Source: Alkalibacterium sp. MB6 (GTDB lineage Bacteria > Bacillota > Bacilli > Lactobacillales > Carnobacteriaceae_A). From it: 64,000 nucleotides of DNA. The notes beneath the pieces were generated by a model, which searched no databases, was not told the DNA's origin, and was given only the letters and a program-made list of their open reading frames with translations. This document shows, one piece after another, positions 7,226 to 19,089 of the stretch. The DNA is taken from the NCBI RefSeq assembly GCF_009935905.1, contig NZ_PREX01000011.1, forward strand, positions 1 to 64,000, in the 5' to 3' direction. The stretch's first letter is position 1; every line of letters starts with the position of its first letter. A program made the position numbers and the translations under genes.

Positions 7226-8245
7226 TTAAGGTTCTATATTTTCTTCATCAAGTTGTTGCACTTGTTCAATAAATTCTGACTCTTTTTCAATTCGTGTTAA
7301 ATCAGGTGCTTCAATCGCCAATTTCATTCGATCAACATCCGTCACGATATCAATATGCTGCTGGTACATGGTAAATTCCGCTGGCGCATCGCCACCATAC
7401 TCTCCATCAATATTAATCAACAACTGCTCATCGTAAATGGTTTCTGCTTTTACGAAACTGGTCTTCGTATAAAGCACTTTTGGATGATTAATGTGTTTGC
7501 CATCATTCATTAACATCGTAATTAAGCGTAAAATTTCCACTAAATTCTTTGTTTTCACAATAATTAATGTAAATTTACCATCGCCAAGTGTTTTATCAGG
7601 AGCAATTTTTTCAAAGCCTCCAACCGAATTGGTTAATGCAACCAGTACAAGAGCTGCATTCCCTTCATAGACACCACCATCATAAGTAATTCTAACCGGG
7701 ACATTTCCAATACGGGGAAGCAGCTCAGCCCCTCTGACAAAGTAAGCTAATTGCCCGAATATAGTTTTCATGTTGGCAGGTACATCATAAGTCACTTCGG
7801 TTAAAGAACCAGCTGCTCCAATATTAATAAAGTAACGTTGATTCTCACCTGTACGAATGTGTCCAATATCCATCACCACCGACTGGTTTTTATGAATCAA
7901 CTTGGCGGCTTCCACATATTGATGGCGTGGAATGTTTAGAGCACGAGCGTAATCATTGGTCGTTCCCGCAGGTATAATAGCCAGTTTTGGTCGGTGTTCG
8001 AAAGAAGCCATGCCATTGATGACTTCATTAATCGTTCCATCGCCACCTACAGCAATAATTAAATCAAAGTTTTCTTTCGTACACCTTTCCGCTTCCTTTT
8101 GAGCGCTTAATGGAAAGGCAGTTGTACTATAGGCACTTGTATCGTAGCCGGCCTGCTCATATACAGCTAAAATATCAGGTAAAAACCGTTTGAAGTTCTC
8201 GCGGCCTGATGTTGGATTATATATAATTCTTGCTTTGCTTCTCAT
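7226..8245 (-). CDS. dagK: diacylglycerol kinase (DagK/YegS lipid kinase family)
   Basis: 339-aa soluble lipid kinase that phosphorylates diacylglycerol to phosphatidic acid, recycling the diacylglycerol left by lipoteichoic acid synthesis. Seen: the nucleotide-binding IYNPTSGRE near the N-terminus, IIAVGGDGTINEVINGM (about residues 62-78), and PAGTTNDYARAL, all typical of the DAGK catalytic domain, then the beta-rich C-terminal domain with NIDGEYGGDAP. ATG start after AGGAGAGG. It is 23 bases downstream of gatB, matching the gatCAB-dgkB order of Bacillus subtilis. The C-terminal tail is Glu-rich. Confidence 0.93.
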   Translation of the reverse strand: MRSKARIIYNPTSGRENFKRFLPDILAVYEQAGYDTSAYSTTAFPLSAQKEAERCTKENFDLIIAVGGDGTINEVINGMASFEHRPKLAIIPAGTTNDYARALNIPRHQYVEAAKLIHKNQSVVMDIGHIRTGENQRYFINIGAAGSLTEVTYDVPANMKTIFGQLAYFVRGAELLPRIGNVPVRITYDGGVYEGNAALVLVALTNSVGGFEKIAPDKTLGDGKFTLIIVKTKNLVEILRLITMLMNDGKHINHPKVLYTKTSFVKAETIYDEQLLINIDGEYGGDAPAEFTMYQQHIDIVTDVDRMKLAIEAPDLTRIEKESEFIEQVQQLDEENIEP

Positions 8246-8268
8246 CGCAGACCTCTCCTGTAAAAAGA

Positions 8269-9702
8269 TTATCGTTTATCCATTTCTTCTTTCAACAGCT
8301 TGTTAACCATACCTGGGTTGGCTTGACCTTTCGTCTGCTTCATGACTTGACCGACTAAAAATCCGAGTGCACGGTCTTTACCATTTTTATAGTCTTCAAT
8401 AGATTGAGCATTGTTATCTAAGGTCTCATTAATGATAGGCATTAAGGTAGAGGTATCGCTTAACTGTACCCAGCCTTTTTCTTTAACTAATGCCTTCACA
8501 TCATCGCTTCCATTAGTCACTAATTCACGGAATACTTTTTTAGCTATTTTAGAAGAAATGGTGCCGTCCGCAATCAAATTAATCATTTCAGCTAATGCTT
8601 TTGGAGTCATAGCTGTATCTAGCAAGTCAACTTGTTCACTATTTAGATAAGCTGATACTTCACCCATTAACCAGTTTGATGCTTGCTTAGGATCTGCTTT
8701 ATGGTCTACGGTTTCTTGGAAGAAGTTAGACATTTCAACAGACGCTGTCAAGACTTGGGCATCGTATTCAGGTATCTTATATTCCTTAACGTAACGAACC
8801 TGTCTGTCTTTAGGCATTTCTGGAAGTGATTCTCTTACGGATTGAATCCATTCCTCGCTAATTTTTAAATTAGGAATATCAGGTTCAGGGAAGTAACGGT
8901 AGTCACTGGATCCTTCTTTCACACGCATCAAAATGGTCTCACCTGTAGTTTCGTCGTAGCGCCTTGTTTCTTGAGCTAATGCGCCACCAGCAATGAGTAA
9001 CTTTTCTTGTCTATTGATTTCATACTCCAAGCCTTTTCTCACATTATTGATAGAGTTAAGGTTTTTAAGCTCTGTTTTCGTTCCAAACGCTTCTTGTCCA
9101 AATGGGCGAAGAGAAATATTCGCATCGCAACGCATCGAACCTTCCTGCATTTTCACATCAGACACACCAGTAAACTGAATCAATTGACGAATCGTAGACA
9201 AGTAAGCATACGCTTCTTCTGGTGAGCGCATATCTGCTTCTGACACAATCTCAATGAGTGGTGTGCCTTGACGGTTTAAGTCAACATATGAAGAACCATT
9301 GTCACCGTGCATATTTTTACCGGCATCTTCTTCTAAATGGACTCGTTCGATTCGGATGCGTTTTGTTTCACCGTTTACTTCAATATCTATCCACCCATCA
9401 TAACCGAGTGGTTGGTCAAATTGAGATATTTGATACGCTTTAGGTGTATCCGGATAGAAGTAGTTTTTACGGTCAAATTTACTATCATTAGCTATTGTAC
9501 AGTTCAGAGCTAAAGCAGCCTTCATACCAAACTCAATCGCACGCTTGTTTACTACAGGCAAAACACCAGGGTAACCCCAATCGATTTCATTTGTATTTGT
9601 ATTTGGTTCTGCACCAAAATGTGCGGGTGCTGGGGAGAACATTTTCGACTCAGTTTTTAATTCGACGTGAACTTCTAAGCCAATAACTGGTTCCAAATTC
9701 AT
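8269..9702 (-). CDS. gatB: aspartyl/glutamyl-tRNA(Asn/Gln) amidotransferase subunit B
   Basis: 477 aa, usual length. GatB is the kinase/tRNA-binding subunit of GatCAB, which converts misacylated Glu-tRNA(Gln) (and Asp-tRNA(Asn)) to the correct amide form. Seen: the N-terminal signature [11 protein letters not shown], the [21 protein letters not shown] region, the [16 protein letters not shown] motif, and the helical C-terminal YqeY-like tail with [17 protein letters not shown]. Start ATG lies behind AAAGGAGGAGAATAGTGT, 3 bases after gatA stops, so it is translated from the same transcript. Confidence 0.97.
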   Translation of the reverse strand: MNLEPVIGLEVHVELKTESKMFSPAPAHFGAEPNTNTNEIDWGYPGVLPVVNKRAIEFGMKAALALNCTIANDSKFDRKNYFYPDTPKAYQISQFDQPLGYDGWIDIEVNGETKRIRIERVHLEEDAGKNMHGDNGSSYVDLNRQGTPLIEIVSEADMRSPEEAYAYLSTIRQLIQFTGVSDVKMQEGSMRCDANISLRPFGQEAFGTKTELKNLNSINNVRKGLEYEINRQEKLLIAGGALAQETRRYDETTGETILMRVKEGSSDYRYFPEPDIPNLKISEEWIQSVRESLPEMPKDRQVRYVKEYKIPEYDAQVLTASVEMSNFFQETVDHKADPKQASNWLMGEVSAYLNSEQVDLLDTAMTPKALAEMINLIADGTISSKIAKKVFRELVTNGSDDVKALVKEKGWVQLSDTSTLMPIINETLDNNAQSIEDYKNGKDRALGFLVGQVMKQTKGQANPGMVNKLLKEEMDKR

Positions 9703-9705
9703 ACA

Positions 9706-11172
9706 CTATTCTCCTCCTTTAAATGTTGGTTTTTGTTTGTGATAATCTGTTGCCTGCTCATAAGCATAGGCAGCACGATATAACGTTTTTTCATCAAAGG
9801 CTTTACCGATTAATTGCATGCCCACAGGCAAACCATTAGAGAAGCCACATGGAATAGACAGAGCCGGAATCCCTGCTAAGTTTATTGGAACAGTCAACAC
9901 ATCGGATAAGTACATTGCCAATGGATCTTCTATTTTTCCACCAATATCATATGCCGTGGTTGTCGTAGTTGGTGAGATAAGAATATCCACATCCTCAAAT
10001 ACCCCATCAAAATCTTTTCTAATTAACGTACGAGCTTCCGCCGCTTTTTTAAAGTGAGCGTTGTAATACCCTGAACTTAAAGAGAACGTTCCTAACATAA
10101 TACGACGTTTCACTTCTCTGCCAAAACCTTCTGAACGTGATTTTACATAAATATCTTCTAAAGAGTGCACATCTTCTGATCGGTAACCATAGTGTATGCC
10201 ATCGAAACGTTGTAAGTTACTGGCTGCTTCAGATGAGGCAATAATGTAATACGCCGGAATACCGTAATCGGTATGAGGTAGGTGAACCGGTACAACTTCT
10301 GCCCCTAATTCTTTGTAAAGTTCCAAAGCCTCTTTAACAGCGTCCGCTACGCCTTGTTCTTCTCCATGTTCTTGGAAATACTCTTCAGGCACACCGATTC
10401 TTAGTCCCTTAACACCTTCTTCGATTCCTTCTGTGAAGTCAGGTACTTCGCCTTTATAAGTCGTTGAGTCTCTCTTATCAGGACCACTGATAGCATTCAT
10501 CACTAAAGCATTGTCTTTAACTGTACGAGTAAACGGACCGATTGTATCTAGACTTGAACCAAAAGCAATCAATCCATAACGAGATACGCGGCCATAGGTT
10601 GGCTTCAATCCAACCGTTCCAGTGAATGCCGCTGGTTGACGGATAGAACCACCCGTGTCCGATCCTAATGAGACAGGAACTTGTCCTGCTGCAACAGCAG
10701 CTGCTGACCCACCGGAAGATCCACCAGGAACCTTATTTAAATGCCATGGATTACGAGTCAATTTGAAGGCAGAGTTTTCTGTAGAACCGCCCATGGCAAA
10801 CTCGTCCATGTTTAATTTACCGACAGAAATCATTCCTGCCTCTCTCAATTTTTCGACTACAGTGGCATCGTAAGTAGGGATAAAATCTTCCAGCATTTTT
10901 GATGCCGCTGTTGTTTTAACCCCTTTAGTGACGATATTATCTTTTATACCGATAGGCAAGCCGCTCAATACATTATTCGGATCGATTCCCTTTTCATCGG
11001 CTTCTTTAGCCGCACGTAATGCCTCATCTTTACTTAATTCTAAAAAGGCACCGACTTGTCCATCAGTTTTCTCGATATTTTCATATACTGCTTCCATGAG
11101 TTCAACGGCAGTCGTTTTTTTGTTGACCAACATGTTATGCAGTTCTTCTAAGGTATAATCTAAGAAATCCAC
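9706..11172 (-). CDS. gatA: aspartyl/glutamyl-tRNA(Asn/Gln) amidotransferase subunit A
   Basis: 488-aa amidase-signature enzyme that releases ammonia from glutamine for the GatCAB reaction. The Ser-cisSer-Lys triad is visible: Lys in PIGIKDNI (about residue 76), Ser in [14 protein letters not shown] (about 151) and Ser in [12 protein letters not shown] (about 175). The start is GTG and overlaps the gatC TAG stop by one base (TAGTG), which points to translational coupling. Length is normal. Confidence 0.97.
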   Translation of the reverse strand: MDFLDYTLEELHNMLVNKKTTAVELMEAVYENIEKTDGQVGAFLELSKDEALRAAKEADEKGIDPNNVLSGLPIGIKDNIVTKGVKTTAASKMLEDFIPTYDATVVEKLREAGMISVGKLNMDEFAMGGSTENSAFKLTRNPWHLNKVPGGSSGGSAAAVAAGQVPVSLGSDTGGSIRQPAAFTGTVGLKPTYGRVSRYGLIAFGSSLDTIGPFTRTVKDNALVMNAISGPDKRDSTTYKGEVPDFTEGIEEGVKGLRIGVPEEYFQEHGEEQGVADAVKEALELYKELGAEVVPVHLPHTDYGIPAYYIIASSEAASNLQRFDGIHYGYRSEDVHSLEDIYVKSRSEGFGREVKRRIMLGTFSLSSGYYNAHFKKAAEARTLIRKDFDGVFEDVDILISPTTTTTAYDIGGKIEDPLAMYLSDVLTVPINLAGIPALSIPCGFSNGLPVGMQLIGKAFDEKTLYRAAYAYEQATDYHKQKPTFKGGE

Positions 11173-11477
11173 TACGCTCCACTCTCCCCGTCATCAAACA
11201 TAGCTGGCACTTCGATAAAGCCATCTTTATGATTTATAACATTTTTCATCAATTCGTCTCTATCCGTTCCTTTTTCAGAAACGTCTTCTCGCCAGACATT
11301 CTCTTGAATTAGTCCATGATACGTTCCGGGTATGCCTTCAGTATCTAACCCGGTCAATCTCTCCACCATATCTAAAATGTTGTTAAACTCTTCAGTGAAT
11401 CCATGAATTTCTTCATCTTCAAACTCTAATTTCGCCAGTTTGGCTACATGCACGACTAACTCTTCTTTTATAGTCAT
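11172..11477 (-). CDS. gatC: aspartyl/glutamyl-tRNA(Asn/Gln) amidotransferase subunit C
   Basis: 101-aa small subunit that wraps around GatA and stabilises the GatCAB complex. Typical features are [13 protein letters not shown] near the N-terminus, [11 protein letters not shown], and the C-terminal [11 protein letters not shown] start about 9 bases behind GGAG. It follows camS by 56 bases with no terminator, so the run pcrA-ligA-camS-gatCAB-dagK is probably one long operon, perhaps with internal promoters. Confidence 0.95.
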   Translation of the reverse strand: MTIKEELVVHVAKLAKLEFEDEEIHGFTEEFNNILDMVERLTGLDTEGIPGTYHGLIQENVWREDVSEKGTDRDELMKNVINHKDGFIEVPAMFDDGESGA

Positions 11478-11533
11478 TACTCATCACTCCTTCTGTCAAT
11501 AGTCAACCTCTTAATTATTTCATGAATAAAAAA

Positions 11534-12736
11534 CTAATTATAGATAAAGACAGTAAATTCGTCTTCATTCGCTTCTTTATACAAGAAAGATTCCATTCTA
11601 TTTAAAGACTGTACTCTTATTTCTATAGGGACAGTGCCTGGTAAATAATTGAGTCCTGCTTCATTTAAAAACTGAGTGAAAGCAATAATTTCGCCTTTTC
11701 CGTAAAACTGAATCATGATATCAATTTGCAAGTGAATCAGTTGCTCTTCAGCATAGTGAGCAATCCCTGTCACACCACTAATGTTAGGGAAAAAACCTTC
11801 TACTTCTGAGCGGAAGTTCGCAAAACTATTGCCTTCTGCACTTTGCATCCCCTCAAGTGGGAAGACTAACCGATCCTCATCTATCGCCCGCCACTCATCG
11901 ACTGATGTGCTACCATTTTCACTCAGCCCTTCTGCTATATAGGTACCTGGAGCAAGGTTATCTCGAGTAGACTGCTCATAAAGAGCAATCATAATAGGAA
12001 GATTGCCTAAACCTTCTCTTTCACGAAGTCTCGCAACGACCTCATTTGCCATTTCTCTACCCGCTTCAAGAAGTTCTTCTCGGGAAATAGTTTGCTCATA
12101 CTCTGTATCATTGGCTCTATAGTAGTCTACCTGATTAAGAGCCAAGCCAATACTCAACCCCGCTAACTCCAAACCATTATCCGTTTGAACATAAAAATTA
12201 TGCTCTAAAATAGAATTTAAATAATTAGGCACACGATCGTTTGGATCATCACTGCCGTTTGCTGGAGGATTTAATCCTAAATTTTCTTCTTCATCCGTTT
12301 CAGTTTCACCTTCATCTTCTGCATTTGGCTCTTCTCTTCTACTCAACCAACTGTTCACATCATTGGCGGATAGAAATTGGCCTTCTTGAAGGAAATGGTT
12401 ATCTGTCGGAAAGTAACGTTGAGACAACCGCATCAGGTCGCTTTCAAATGTCCGGATATTAATTCCTGAATTTAACTGACGGGTGATTCCTCTGTGTTGA
12501 CTGGTTCTATACGTGCCATCTTCAGCAATAACTGGACGGTAATATTCAGAGTCCATCTGTACTTCAACAGTAGATATATCACTTTCACTTGATTCGTCTA
12601 CATTGCTGTTTTCTTCCGTTCCGTCCATTTCCTCTATAGGCTCAACACTTGGATCAACCGGTTCAGGTAAAATACCGCACGAGGCCATCATGAGTACACC
12701 AGCTATTAACATGCTGAATTGTACAATTTTTTTCAC
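11534..12736 (-). CDS. camS: CamS family sex pheromone lipoprotein
   Basis: 400-aa secreted lipoprotein. The signal peptide MKKIVQFSMLIAGVLMMAS runs into the lipobox Cys at residue 20. A linker very rich in Asp, Glu and Ser follows, then the CamS domain. In staphylococci and enterococci the end of the CamS signal peptide is released as a cAM373-like pheromone; here the heptapeptide before the Cys would be GVLMMAS (cAM373 is AIFILAS). Start is GTG with only a weak ribosome binding site, 19 bases after ligA. The pcrA-ligA-camS order is the same as pcrA-ligA-yerH in Bacillus. Confidence 0.92.
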   Translation of the reverse strand: MKKIVQFSMLIAGVLMMASCGILPEPVDPSVEPIEEMDGTEENSNVDESSESDISTVEVQMDSEYYRPVIAEDGTYRTSQHRGITRQLNSGINIRTFESDLMRLSQRYFPTDNHFLQEGQFLSANDVNSWLSRREEPNAEDEGETETDEEENLGLNPPANGSDDPNDRVPNYLNSILEHNFYVQTDNGLELAGLSIGLALNQVDYYRANDTEYEQTISREELLEAGREMANEVVARLREREGLGNLPIMIALYEQSTRDNLAPGTYIAEGLSENGSTSVDEWRAIDEDRLVFPLEGMQSAEGNSFANFRSEVEGFFPNISGVTGIAHYAEEQLIHLQIDIMIQFYGKGEIIAFTQFLNEAGLNYLPGTVPIEIRVQSLNRMESFLYKEANEDEFTVFIYN

Positions 12737-12755
12737 TAGTTCTCACACTCATTTC

Positions 12756-14795
<2,040 letters not shown>

Positions 14796-14808
14796 TCAGT
14801 ATTCTGTT

Positions 14809-17067
14809 TTATTTTTCAACTTTTTCTATCGGTGCAAAACTCGCTAAAAGTGGTTTTATCCCAATACCTGGGAAAGCTATATCAAGTTGGAGGTTATCAC
14901 CTTCACCACTGACTTTAACGATGGTGCCGATTCCCCATACCTTATGCTTCGTCTTTTCTCCCACGGTCCACTCAAGCTTTTCAGCTCCACTGTTTCCGCT
15001 AGGATGAGCCGATACTTTCTTCACTTTATTGCGTTTGTTTTCTTTAGCAAACGGATCATTCGCACTGGATCCAAATCCCTTATACATCCCACTCGCAAAT
15101 GGTCTTAACGTATTCGATTCTTGACGCTCCAAGCTATCATTATCAATTTCTTCTAAGAAACGAGATGGCATATTGGATTGGATTTTTCCGTAAAAGGTTC
15201 TGGATATCGCATTAGTCAAATATAATTTTTGTTCAGCTCGAGTAATGCCTACATAAGCTAAACGACGTTCTTCTTCCAATTCGTTTTCATCATCCAAAGA
15301 TCGCGATAACGGGAATAGGTTTTCTTCCATACCGATTAAAAAGACAACAGGAAATTCTAAGCCTTTGGCAGCATGAAGAGTCATCAACGTTATTTCACTC
15401 GTTGGCACTTCTTCAAGAGTATCCAGGTCAGATATTAATGATAAATCAGTCAAGAACGTAATTAATCCTTGATCATCTTGTTCTTCTTTGTCAAATTGCT
15501 GAGTAACTGTTAAGAACTCTTGAATGTTTTCTACTCGTGTTTCTGATTCAAGCGTGCGTTCTTTTTGTAGCGTTGGTAGGTAATCTGATTTTTCAAGAAT
15601 CGTTTCCGTCAGTTCTGTGATACTTAAAAACTCTGCCATTTGCCTAAAGTTTTGAATCATTAGACCAAATGCTTCTAAATTTTTAGCCGCCCGAGCTGAG
15701 AGGTTTATGGTGTTAGCATTTAACGATGCTTCATATAGACTCCAACCCATTTCGTCAGCAGCAGCAATCAATTTTTCTATTGTGCTTGCGCCGATGCCTC
15801 GTTTCGGTTCATTAACGACTCGAATAAAACTTAAGTTATCACTTGGATTAGCAACTAATGTGAGATAGGCCAAAACATCTTTTATCTCTTTACGTTCATA
15901 GAACTTGTGCCCTCCAACCATTTTATAAGGGATGTTGGTCTTTATCAATGTTTCCTCCATCACACGCGATTGGGCATTGGTTCTGTACAAAACTGCAAAA
16001 TCCCCATATTCTCTGTCAGGATTTTTCTCAAGTTCTTGTTGAATTTGTTGGACAACAAAACGTGCTTCCTCGTGTTCATTTCCCGCACGGTAATAAATAA
16101 TTTTATCACCCGGATCATTTTCAGTCCATAAACTCTTGTCTTTCCTATTGATGTTATAGGATATAACGTCATTAGCTGCTTTTAAAATCGTTTGAGTAGA
16201 ACGGTAGTTTTGTTCGAGGAAGACAACTTTGGCATCTGAATAATCTTTTTCAAAATTCATTATGTTTTCCATATCTGCTCCACGCCAGCCGTAAATACTT
16301 TGGTCAGCATCCCCTACGACACACAGGTTTCTCAATTTTTGAGCAAGCAAATTAACCAGTCGATACTGGGCATGGTTTGTATCTTGGTATTCGTCCACAT
16401 GAATATATTGGAATTTAGTCTGGTATTTATTTAAAACATCGTCATGTTCTTCAAATAAACGAACGGTTAGCATAATTAAATCGTCAAAATCGACTGTTTC
16501 AGCTTGACGTAACTCTCTTTGATAACGATCATAACAATCTGCTACCATTCGGCTAAAGTAGTCATTCGCATTGCTTCTGAAATCTTTCTCAGACTCCAAG
16601 TTGTTTTTAGCGTTACTGATAGCTGCCAAAATGGCACGAGGATTGTATTTTTTCGGATCGATATTTAATTGTTTTAAAATACGTTTCATTAAAGTGACTT
16701 GCTCACCCGGATCTGCGATTGTAAAGGATGAACTGTATCCTATTCGATCAATCTCTCTGCGCAATATACGGACACACATCGAGTGAAAGGTTGATACCCA
16801 AACATCTCGACCGCCGTCTTTTACAAGAGCTGCCACACGGGCTTTCATTTCAGCTGCTGCTTTATTGGTAAATGTAATAGCTAATATATTCCAAGGGTTA
16901 ACGCCATTTTCTTGTATTAAATAAGATATACGGTGAGTCAGGACTCTTGTCTTGCCTGATCCTGCTCCGGCCATAATTAAGAGAGGCCCCTCCGTATGCA
17001 CGACTGCCTCTTTTTGTTTAGGGTTCATACCCTGTAATATGTCATCTCGAAGAACCACTTTCTTCAT
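14809..17067 (-). CDS. pcrA: ATP-dependent DNA helicase PcrA (UvrD family)
   Basis: 752-aa superfamily 1A 3'-5' helicase acting in repair, rolling-circle replication and removal of RecA or RNA polymerase blocks. Seen: Walker A MAGAGSGKTRV (about residue 33), VDEYQDTNHAQY, GDADQSIYGWRGAD, QNYRSTQ, TLHAAKGLEFPVVFLIGMEE, and VGITRAEQKLYL; the C-terminus has the RNA polymerase-binding Tudor-like region with VGEKTKHKVWGIGTIV. The ATG at 17067 directly abuts AAAGG; a GTG at 17058 would have a normal 8-9 base spacing, so the protein may start three codons later. Confidence 0.97.
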   Translation of the reverse strand: MKKVVLRDDILQGMNPKQKEAVVHTEGPLLIMAGAGSGKTRVLTHRISYLIQENGVNPWNILAITFTNKAAAEMKARVAALVKDGGRDVWVSTFHSMCVRILRREIDRIGYSSSFTIADPGEQVTLMKRILKQLNIDPKKYNPRAILAAISNAKNNLESEKDFRSNANDYFSRMVADCYDRYQRELRQAETVDFDDLIMLTVRLFEEHDDVLNKYQTKFQYIHVDEYQDTNHAQYRLVNLLAQKLRNLCVVGDADQSIYGWRGADMENIMNFEKDYSDAKVVFLEQNYRSTQTILKAANDVISYNINRKDKSLWTENDPGDKIIYYRAGNEHEEARFVVQQIQQELEKNPDREYGDFAVLYRTNAQSRVMEETLIKTNIPYKMVGGHKFYERKEIKDVLAYLTLVANPSDNLSFIRVVNEPKRGIGASTIEKLIAAADEMGWSLYEASLNANTINLSARAAKNLEAFGLMIQNFRQMAEFLSITELTETILEKSDYLPTLQKERTLESETRVENIQEFLTVTQQFDKEEQDDQGLITFLTDLSLISDLDTLEEVPTSEITLMTLHAAKGLEFPVVFLIGMEENLFPLSRSLDDENELEEERRLAYVGITRAEQKLYLTNAISRTFYGKIQSNMPSRFLEEIDNDSLERQESNTLRPFASGMYKGFGSSANDPFAKENKRNKVKKVSAHPSGNSGAEKLEWTVGEKTKHKVWGIGTIVKVSGEGDNLQLDIAFPGIGIKPLLASFAPIEKVEK

Positions 17068-17093
17068 CCTTTCAGGTGTTCATACATTGTTTT

Positions 17094-17123
17094 ATTATAC
17101 AGAAAATAGCTGTCCCGTGCCAC
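17094..17123 (-). promoter_or_regulatory. promoter of the pcrA-ligA-camS-gat operon
   Basis: GTGGCA (17123-17118), 18-base spacer, TATAAT (17099-17094), reading leftward. The predicted transcript start near 17087 leaves a very short leader before pcrA. Confidence 0.6.
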
Positions 17124-17236
17124 AGTAGTCAGTAGAGTTTACAGAATATTTGTTTGTTTTTCATAAATAGATTGGCTAATTGATTGTTATTTGTAAACAA
17201 GTATAGGCGGCTTCATCCAGATTTGTCTGCTAAAAT

Positions 17237-17264
17237 AAAAACCTATGCCAAAGGACATAGGTTT
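17237..17264 (-). terminator. terminator after the gntR gene
   Basis: AAACCTATG (17264-17256 leftward) pairs with CATAGGTTT (17247-17239), 8-nt loop, followed by TTTATTTTA. It separates the UPF0316-purK-gntR transcript from pcrA. Confidence 0.82.
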
Positions 17265-17288
17265 GGGTGGGTATGTTAGTGTAGGTGT

Positions 17289-17936
17289 TTAGTCGACTCC
17301 TTGAATAATGTTAATCAATAACTGATTCAACAAGATACGCACCTCTCGACGGGCATATATATAGTTACGCTCGTTTAACCACTTAATCATGGCATTGTAG
17401 TGCTTTAATTTAATCGGCCGACTTTTTATTAGGACGTTCACTATCATTCCTTTGGGCTGGAAGAGTTCATCCATCGTTCGAATGACCATATAATTCATGT
17501 ACGTATTAGAATGATAAGTAAGAACCGTTTCCCAAAAAAGGATTTCTCTTTTTTCAAAGGCGTCCCCCTCATGACCAACCAGTTCTTCCATTTCTTTTAG
17601 AATGGTTTGAGGTGACTGAGTGTTTACAATGATCTCGTCTAGCTGCAATGTATAAAAGATATGTTGCAATAATGCTTCTAAATAATAAATTCTATCCCGT
17701 CGCTCCTTTATTCCCATAGGTTTCGATAAGACGTAGACACCGGTATTTGGTTTAATGATGACATAGTTTTCATCTTCCAAACGCCTCAACGCTTTTCTGA
17801 CGGGTGTCCGACTAGAGCCCAATGCTTCAGAGACGGATAATTCTTTAACTTGCGTTCCTTCAGCCCACATACCCGATTCTATTTGCTTTTTAATATAGTC
17901 ATAAGCCTTCATTTCCACTTTACTTTTTCTAGCCAT
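17289..17936 (-). CDS. GntR family transcriptional regulator
   Basis: 215-aa regulator. The N-terminal winged helix is clear: YDYIKKQIESGMW, VKELSVSEALGSSRTPVRKALRRLEDENYV, then IIKPNTGVYV. The C-terminal part is helical and of FadR/FCD-like size, presumably the effector-binding domain, but the metal-binding His/Asp pattern of FCD proteins is not obvious. ATG at 17936 lies 8-9 bases after AGAGGA; the ATG at 17945 abuts that site. It begins 12 bases after the purK-like gene and its ribosome binding site overlaps that gene's stop, so it likely controls its own operon. The ligand is unknown. Confidence 0.85.
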   Translation of the reverse strand: MARKSKVEMKAYDYIKKQIESGMWAEGTQVKELSVSEALGSSRTPVRKALRRLEDENYVIIKPNTGVYVLSKPMGIKERRDRIYYLEALLQHIFYTLQLDEIIVNTQSPQTILKEMEELVGHEGDAFEKREILFWETVLTYHSNTYMNYMVIRTMDELFQPKGMIVNVLIKSRPIKLKHYNAMIKWLNERNYIYARREVRILLNQLLINIIQGVD

Positions 17937-17948
17937 CAAATGCATCCT

Positions 17949-19076
17949 CTACTTTTCAAAACTATCTTTTAGCGAGGTCAAAGTCTTCTTACTGTCTTTC
18001 GTTCGAATGGCAACATGCCCTGCTTCATTGGTTCGTGTATTCACTGTATTTTCATAGAACGTAAATTGCCAATCAGGTTTGATTTGCGCCAGTGTATAAG
18101 CTTCTTCCAAATCAGGCTTCGTGAGAGAATGCATCACAATGGCATCAGTTACTTCATAACTAATGTCTATCGGCCAACCCGTTATGGCTTTTATATGCGT
18201 ATCGTATTGTGATACCGGGAAACAATCAAAGGTATAATGGTAAGCACGATGTGGGTGTGCAACAATCTCATTAACATAGAGAGCTTCACTTTCAGTGGCA
18301 AACAACTCAACAGCCATGACACCTACAAAATCCAGTCCTTCTGCTATGACACGACCGATTCGTTCCACTTCTTTTTCCATCTCATTGTTCACTCTTGCGG
18401 GTACCATTGATCGATAACACTCATCTTGACGATAGGTCATTTCTGTCACCGGAAAGTGAGTAATCTGCCCATTCTTATCCTTGACTAAAGCTATACATAA
18501 CTCTTTATCGAACGGAATCCACGCTTCGAGTACACAGGTTCCTTGGCTTAGCAAATCGGACGTTCCCGGAATATCTTCTTCATCATACAAAACTTTGTGT
18601 TTCTTGAATCGTTCGTCTGTGTTATTTGCTTTCAAGACACAAGGAAAGCCAATGCTTTTAACAGACTCTTCAATATCTTCTATACTAACTATGGTTGCAA
18701 ATGGTGCAATGTTAACCCGGACTGATTCCAGATAAGCCTTTTGGAGCATTTTGTCTTGTGAAGCCAATAGTAATTCTTCTCCTTGAGGAACTGGGACAGC
18801 TCTTTGCATCAAATTGACGAACCGCGATGGAAAGTTTTCTGTTTCATAAATGATACTGTCGCACTTCATGGACAAATCCATAAACAGTTGCTCATTTGAC
18901 ATATCCGCCTGCCAATGCCAATCAGAGACTGAGTGTGCTAAACAATGAGGATCTGGATCGATGATGCCGACTTTATAGCCTAATCGTTTTGCTGATAAGG
19001 CTAGTAAACGAGAGACACTTCCTCCACCAATAATACCTATTGTACTGCCTGGTCTTAGCCAATTTAACATAGTCAT
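17949..19076 (-). CDS. PurK-like ATP-grasp protein (divergent)
   Basis: 375-aa protein of the PurK (N5-carboxyaminoimidazole ribonucleotide synthase) family. Seen: N-terminal Rossmann GIIGGGSVSRLLALSAKRLG, IDPDPHCLAHSVSD, central ATP-grasp domain with FPCVLKANN, and the C-terminal VNEIVAHPHRAYHYTFDCFPVSQYDTH. In known PurK the ATP-grasp loop reads GYDGKGQ and the late motif EIAPRPHNSGH; here the first is replaced by NNTDERFKKH and the second has His for Arg and RAY for NSG. No purE or other purine gene is in the window. It may be a weakened PurK or act on another acid substrate. It sits between a UPF0316 gene and a GntR regulator in one operon. Confidence 0.75.
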   Translation of the reverse strand: MTMLNWLRPGSTIGIIGGGSVSRLLALSAKRLGYKVGIIDPDPHCLAHSVSDWHWQADMSNEQLFMDLSMKCDSIIYETENFPSRFVNLMQRAVPVPQGEELLLASQDKMLQKAYLESVRVNIAPFATIVSIEDIEESVKSIGFPCVLKANNTDERFKKHKVLYDEEDIPGTSDLLSQGTCVLEAWIPFDKELCIALVKDKNGQITHFPVTEMTYRQDECYRSMVPARVNNEMEKEVERIGRVIAEGLDFVGVMAVELFATESEALYVNEIVAHPHRAYHYTFDCFPVSQYDTHIKAITGWPIDISYEVTDAIVMHSLTKPDLEEAYTLAQIKPDWQFTFYENTVNTRTNEAGHVAIRTKDSKKTLTSLKDSFEK

Positions 19077-19089
19077 TCACCCACCTTAT

